64,000 nt of DNA. It comes from Leucaena leucocephala (taxonomy: Eukaryota > Streptophyta > Magnoliopsida > Fabales > Fabaceae). Of this stretch, positions 58,861 through 64,000 are shown in pieces; the first letter of the stretch is position 1, and every line of letters starts with the position of its first letter. The position numbers and the translations under genes are program-made. Location of the stretch: positions 12,233,989 to 12,297,988 of the forward strand of contig CM073537.1 of the NCBI GenBank assembly GCA_037074615.1, read 5' to 3'. The notes under the pieces were generated by a model. It made no database searches and was not told the DNA's origin. It saw only the letters and a list, made by a program, of their open reading frames with translations.

Positions 58861-59500
58861 CAGCCAAAGACGGTGACAGAGATCAGAAGTTTCTTGGGCT
58901 TAGCAGGGTATTATAGAAGATTCATCCAGGACTTTTCTCGAATTGCCTTACCACTAACCAAGCTTACCAGAAAGAATTAGCAGTTTAAGTGGGACGAGAA
59001 GTACGAGGCTAGTTTTCAAGAGTTAAACCAGAAATTAACCACTACTCCCGTGCTGATTATTCCAGACCCAACTCAGACTTATGTAGTCTACACTGATGCT
59101 AGTAAACAGGGGTTAGGATGTGTGCTGATGCAGCAAGGTAGAGTAGTAGCCTACGCCTCATGGCAGTTAAAGCCGCATGAACAGAATTATCCCACTTATG
59201 ATTTGGAGCTTGTAGCGGTGGTTTATGCTCTGAAGATATGGAGGCATTATTTGTATGGAGTTACAATTGAATTGTACTGTGACCACAAAAGCCTGAAGTA
59301 TCTACAGGATTAGAAAGAGCTGAATATGAGGCAACGACGATGGATGGAATTGTTAAAGGATTACGATTTCCAAATTAAATACCATGCAGGAAAAGTCAAT
59401 ATAGTGGCCGATGCTCTGAGCAGAAAGGTGGTGCAGGTAGCATATTTGATGATCAAAGAATTAAAGTTGATTGAGGATATGCGAGATTGGAGCCCTTTGT
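58861..59500 (+). pseudogene. E3 pol: connection region and RNase H
   Basis: FLGLAGYYRRFIQDFS, a TAG at 58978 (CAG in E1), YTDASKQGLGCVL, DLELVAVVYALK, CDHKSL, a TAG at 59311 (CAG in E1) and VADALSRK. All four expected acidic positions of RNase H are visible despite the stops. Confidence 0.88.
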
Positions 59501-59914
59501 ATCAGATACAAGTGACTGAAAGTTCCTACGGGGGAGTACATGTCAAAGCTTGTATAGAATATGAGATTAAAGACGCTAAGGAACATGATAAGCTCGCAAT
59601 GATTTTTAAGGACAAGCTGGAAAGAGGGCAGACTAAGAATTTTGAGTTTTCCTCAGATGGATTATTGCAGTTTAGAGGAAGACCCTACATCCCTAATGCT
59701 AGGGGACTAAGGGAAAAGATTCTGGATAAAGCACACAAAAGCCGATATACAGTGCATCCAGGTATGACCAAGATGTACCATGATGTTAAAAGATTATTTT
59801 GGTGGCCTGGACTGAAGAAAGATGTGGTGGCTTATGTGTCTAAGTGCTTAACGTGCTAGAAAGTGAAGATTGGGCATCAGAAGCCAGCAGTAGGATAGTA
59901 TTGCCATGGACTTT
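59501..59914 (+). pseudogene. E3 integrase, N-terminal part
   Basis: The zinc-binding region HKSRYTVHPG to CLTC is present, followed by TAG at 59857 (CAG in E1). About 40 bases before the first catalytic aspartate are deleted. S8 interrupts at 59915. Confidence 0.87.
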
Positions 59915-60804
59915 TGTAACATCCCAAAATTTCTGTACTAAGTTGTATGTACAGGTTGAATAAAATATATGAGATTTTTATGAAAATATGTGGCCATATT
60001 TATGTAAAGAAAAGGATTAATTGGAAGAGGAAGAAAGTCTAAGAGCCAAAGTGCAAAATTACAAAAATGCCACTGTGATGCCCTAAGAAACCAGAAGTAA
60101 ATAGAGGGCATTTTGGTCATTTCACACAATGGATGGATATCAGAGTAAATTTGATAGTAAATTATTATAATTAATATGAGAATTTATGGAGTTGACAGAA
60201 GTAAAAAAGGAGTCTTGTAGAATTAATTATGGAATTTACGGTGAAAAAGGACACCGATAAAGGGTTAAAGGAAACATATGTAATTTTTAACAGGACTTAT
60301 GGGTCTCAGAAAATTATGAAACTTTGTAGAGAATTCATTTTATATTAGAATGAATTTCTAAAAATGTTAGAACAATTAAAGGAGGTGTTTAGCATTTATT
60401 CTAAGATCAGGATAATTTACGGATATCGGTATGAGGAAAGTACATTGGGATTTGGGCCAGTTAGCTATAGGACCTAAAAGAGGCCCAACATTTCGTCCTA
60501 GGCCATCCCAATAAGGCCCAAAAGTTATCTTGGAGCCCAAGTCCAAATAATAAATAATTTATGTATTTTTGAAAAGAAAGAAAAAGAGAATAAAAGGTGT
60601 TGCACATAGTGGGACCCACAAGGACACAAGAATGGCACCCAAAAAGAGGAAGGGTTAGGTGTAGCAAGGGAGGCCATGCTAGTGATGTCATGGTGGTAAG
60701 GTCTTGAGTGAAAAGTGAAAAGACATTCCAAGATCAAACCTTTAACCATTAGATCAAATAGTTTCCAAAGTGATCTTGGCCTTCAAATGGCACATGACTT
60801 TTGC

Positions 60805-60812
60805 TATAAATA
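60805..60812 (+). promoter_or_regulatory. TATA box of S8
   Basis: TATAAATACCCCCC, 125 bases before the donor-like site. Confidence 0.6.
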
Positions 60813-60927
60813 CCCCCCTTTTCCATTCATTCTTCACACCCTAGAGCTCCTTTAGAAAGAGAAGTGAGTTCTAGAGAAAGAAAGTGGAAGAAAGCAAGGA
60901 AGAAGCAAGGGTCTTGAAGGAGCAAGT

Positions 60928-60937
60928 AAGGTAAGTT
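60928..60937 (+). other. consensus 5' splice donor in S8
   Basis: AAGGTAAGTT, the fourth copy of this site in subfamily C. Confidence 0.5.
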
Positions 60938-62389
60938 ATCTCCTTGCTTCTACCTTTTGTTCTTATGGTTTGTGCTTGAGTTTAAGTGGTTTTTTTAGGC
61001 TTAAATATTGGGGAAATGCTGCTGGAATTTCTATGTATATGTGAGAGGAACATGAGTTTTATGTCATAGATAGTTTAGACAAGCTTAAACAAGCTAGTTG
61101 CATGGTTAGTTGTTGGATTAAGTTGATGTTCTTGACTTTACCATGGAAGAACATTTCGGTTTGCACTGTTCATGATAGAAAGAGATGGAATTTCAATGAT
61201 TTAATGCTTCCATTGAGTTTATATGATAATTTTGTGTAGGATTGGAAAGGTTTTGAACCTTGGAAACCATTGGAATTAAAGGATATAGTGTTGAAAATTC
61301 CTCACGGTACTGTTCACTCGCGTGAACAGTGATTTGAATTTCATGATTTTGATGCTTCCAATGGTCTTAAAATGAGATTTTGTGTGGGGAAAAAGTGGAG
61401 GAACAAGTATGGGAAGCATTGGAATCAAAATGAGAATTTTTGAAAGAATTATGCATGTTTTTAAAATCTGTCCGGAACAGTGCATAGTTGCTGGAATTTG
61501 GTCGTTTTGAGTTCATAAATGGATTCAAAAGGCCAAATTGTGTAGGGTAAGGTCAAGACATCAATTGATTCAAAGGTCAAGTCAATTGGTAAAGATTAAA
61601 GGATGTTATGTTACTTAAAGTAAGCTTAGTGTTCAAGAGAAGTTAGATTGTAATGGTTGGATGGTAATGTGATGTTAGGATTTGCTTGGTGTGCTCAAAA
61701 GAGGGCAGCCACATAGCAAGGAAAAGTAAGAAGGAAGAAGCAAAGTTAAAGTGGAAAGAAGTAAAGCAATAAGGTAGTAAACTTACCCTAAACTTGTATG
61801 TATTGAATGTTATGCTTGATTGTGCTATGACTTTGTTGAATTGTGTGCATATGTGTATATGATTGAAGCTCTGTTTCTATGATTACCTTGGCCAATTGTA
61901 TTTCATATGTTACATGGAAGCATGCACATTACACAATGTTTACACTTTCACAAGCAAGCACAAGTAATTACTTTAATGCATGCATTGTTTAGTACCGTTT
62001 GCTACTGAGATTTCCCCAGAAATCTCACCCCATCCATGTAATCCCAAACCCACAGGTTTACGAATGAGTAAAGAAGATAAAGAGGCATGAAGAGAGGTTG
62101 GGAATTGGAAGATTTGAATATTATGTAATAAAGGTGCGAATTGTTGCATGTAATGTTGTTATATGACAAGTTGAGCAACAATGTTCATGATGAAAAGGTA
62201 TAATAGTAAATGATGAAATAAATGTATCAAATAATTATGGCATAACCCCATAATGTATATGAATGTATGAAAGGCCAAAGAGATTGGTTATGTGTTCTGG
62301 ACATGTTTTTGAGGTTAAGGTTAAGGTTAAAATTCAAAGATATTTTCTAGAAAATGCCGTTGTGCTGGTAGACTATACAAAGTACTGTG

Positions 62390-62466
62390 TACGTAAGTGC
62401 TGTCTAATGAGGCTGGAAGTGAGTGGACCTAGCCGGTTCATCCAGTCTTTCCTGGGTACTTACGTA
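62390..62466 (+). other. conserved LTR hairpin, copy 14 (S8)
   Basis: The 5' outer arm is TACGTAAGTGC: the usual G-U pair has become an A-U pair. One A-G-to-A-T change (TAATGAGG) lies in the internal loop. Confidence 0.78.
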
Positions 62467-62605
62467 GAATGGTAGTTCTCATGGGGAATTACCGAATCAG
62501 TACAGTTATCTTCTGTCAGGATTTTTGGCAAAGAGAGATATAATAAAGTTAATATTACTTCCATAAGTGTACTCTGAGATGTTTAAAGGAGGATGTTTCA
62601 ACTTT

Positions 62606-63601
62606 GTAGAAGGACTACCTATGACCCCAACTAAGCATGATGCGACATGGGTGGTGATTGATCGGTTGACAAAGTTAGCCTATTTCCTGGCAATAAATAA
62701 GAGGGATTCTCTAGAGAAGTTGGCAAAGTTGTACATAAAGGAAATTGTTAGACTGCATGGAATCCCAAGCAATATTGTGTCTGACAGAGACCCTCGATTC
62801 ACGTCAAATTTCTGGAGGGCTTTGCAGCAAGAGATGGGTACTACTCTCAGATTTAGTACAGCTTATCATCCTCAAACAGATGGTCAGTCTTAGAGAACAA
62901 TCCAGACACTAGAAGATATGTTGAGAGCATGTGTCTTGGATTTTAAAGGAAGTTGGGATGCTCATCTGCCATTGATAGAATTTGCATACAATAATAGCTA
63001 TCAAGCTAGTATTCAGATGGCCCCATTCGAAGCTCTTTATGGACAAAAGTGAAGAATATATGGTCCTGATATTGTGGATCAGACTGCTGAGCAGATTGCA
63101 ATGATCAGAAAATGGATGATGACGGCTCAAAGTCGGCAGAAGAGTTATGCAGATGTCAGATAAAAGCTGTTGGAGTTTGAAGAAGGCGAGCATGTATTTC
63201 TTAAGTTAACTCCAACTACGGGAGCAGGACGATCAATCAAGGTGAAGAAGTTGCATCCTATATACATCGAACCATTTCAGATTCTCTCAAGGATAGGATC
63301 AGTGGCCTATAAGTTGGCACTTCCTCTAAATCTCATCCAGATACATGATGTATTTCATGTTTCTCAGCTAAAGAAGTACGTTCCAGATCCAACACATGTA
63401 ATTGAACAAGTTGAAGTTGCCCTGCAAGATGACCTGACCTATGAAGTTGGACCAGTACAAATAGTTGATCGAAAGGTCAAGCAACTGCGTAATAAGCAGA
63501 TTCCTATAGTCAAAGTGATCTGGAAAGGACTAACAGAGAATGAAGCTACCTGGGAAACAGAAGAAAAGATGAAGGAGATGTACCCTGATTTATTTCGGTA
63601 G
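62606..63601 (+). pseudogene. E3 integrase C-terminal part with chromodomain
   Basis: It resumes with VEGLPMTPTKHD, IVSDRDPRFTSNF and QTDGQS, then a TAG at 62890 just before the catalytic glutamate region (GAG in the family). A deletion after YGQK and a TAA at 63161 follow. The terminal 143-codon stretch (EFEEGEHVFLKL to the end) is open and includes IHDVFHVSQLKKYVP and the chromodomain-like KVIWKGLTENEATWETEEK. Natural stop TAG at 63599-63601. Confidence 0.9.
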
Positions 63602-63637
63602 AGTGTATATGTTGTAAATTTCGGGGACGAAATTTAT

Positions 63638-63654
63638 TTTAAGGGGGAGAGAAA
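63638..63654 (+). other. E3 polypurine tract
   Basis: TTTAAGGGGGAGAGAAA, the same as in E1, directly before the 3' LTR. Confidence 0.85.
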
Positions 63655-64000
63655 TGTAACATCCCTAATTTCTGTACTAAGTTGTATGTACAGGTTGAAT
63701 AAAATATATGAGATTTTTAGGAAAAGATGTGGCCATATTTATGTAAAGAAAATGATTAATTGGAAGAGGAAGAAAGTCTAAGAGCCAAAGTACAAAATTA
63801 CGAAAATGCCACTATGATGCCCTAAGAAACCAGAAGTAAATGGAGGGCATTTTGGTCATTTCACATAATAGATGGATATCAGATCAAATTTGATAGTAAA
63901 TTATTAGAATTAATATGAGAATTTATGGAGTTGACAGAAGTCAAAAAGGAGTCATGTAGAATTAATTATGGAATTTACGGTGAAAAAGGACACCGATAAA
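63655..64000 (+). repeat. E3 3' LTR, first 346 bases
   Basis: It starts TGTAACATCCCTAATTTCTG and follows the 5' LTR at 41599 closely until the window ends. The right end and TSD of E3 are off-window. Confidence 0.92.

Larger units (their letters stand above)
59915..62600 (+). mobile_element. S8: solo LTR (Tekay, subfamily C) in E3 integrase
   Basis: 2686 bp from TGTAACATCC to GGATGTTTCA with exact ACTTT duplications (59910-59914 and 62601-62605). The TATA box is at 60805, the donor-like site at 60930/60931, hairpin 2 (GAGATTTC-CCCA-GAAATCTC) at 62007-62026 and the conserved hairpin at 62390-62466. A family member inserted into its own relative. Confidence 0.94.
41599..64000 (+). mobile_element. 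E3: Tekay Ty3/gypsy element, 3' LTR truncated by window end
   Basis: 5' LTR (41599-47606), PBS, ORF0, gag, protease, RT, RNase H, integrase with chromodomain, polypurine tract and the start of the 3' LTR (63655 on). Three insertions interrupt it: S7 in the 5' LTR, E4 in ORF0 and S8 in integrase. Both LTRs start TGTAACATCCCTAATTTCTG, so it is the full-length representative of the subfamily to which S5, S6 and S8 belong. Confidence 0.92.

Noticed and set aside
357..62466. Evenly similar blocks as a CRISPR array
   Set aside because: The blocks are kilobases apart, on both strands, each inside an LTR with a TSD, in a plant genome.

Overview
The window is plant nuclear DNA made almost entirely of nested LTR retrotransposons. 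No host gene, rRNA, tRNA or bacterial-type gene was found. The evidence for a flowering-plant genome is: Ty3/gypsy polyproteins with a C-terminal chromodomain (Tekay/Del type), a Ty1/copia element of the Angela type, primer-binding sites matching the 3' end of plant initiator tRNA-Met, TG...CA long terminal repeats, and exact or near-exact 5-bp target-site duplications (TSDs). The species cannot be told. The density of self-insertion suggests pericentromeric or other heterochromatin; this is an inference.

Layout. An Angela copia element (visible 30723-40148, + strand, its 5' end beyond the left edge) was entered in its leader by a minus-strand Tekay element E2 (7008-30722, continuing beyond the left edge). 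E2 was in turn hit in gag by a complete plus-strand Tekay element E1 (8429-23886), in its 5' LTR by solo LTR S5 (26195-29099), and in protease by LTR X (852-7007). LTR X itself carries two further LTRs, W (1-851) and V (864-4461). E1 carries a truncated LTR S4 (about 9869-12267) in its 5' LTR and a solo Angela LTR (15454-17339) in gag. The Angela element also holds solo LTR S6 (33384-36650) in its reverse transcriptase. After an unresolved stretch (40149-41512) and a scrap of another copia reverse transcriptase (41513-41598) comes Tekay element E3 (41599 to beyond 64000). E3 contains solo LTR S7, a very young gag-only element E4 (47757-55681, minus strand) and solo LTR S8.

Coding content. Almost every polyprotein is broken by stops and frameshifts. 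The exception is the 417-codon gag of E4, whose two 3006-bp LTRs differ at only about seven positions. E1, E2 and E3 share an extra open reading frame, here called ORF0, between the primer-binding site and gag. It has an acidic serine-rich N-terminus and a conserved C-terminal domain; I do not recognise its family. E4 lacks it.

Non-coding structure. Fourteen LTR copies, with otherwise different U3 regions and on both strands, carry the same 75-77 nt block. It folds into a long three-part hairpin, and some copies show matched changes in both arms. A second short hairpin lies upstream of it in the LTR, and the primer-binding site lies in a further inverted repeat. Four LTRs of one subfamily have a consensus 5' splice site 112-125 bp after the TATA box, and acceptor-like sites precede ORF0, so a spliced leader is plausible. 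The ORF0 protein and the conserved hairpin are the strongest candidates for something undescribed.
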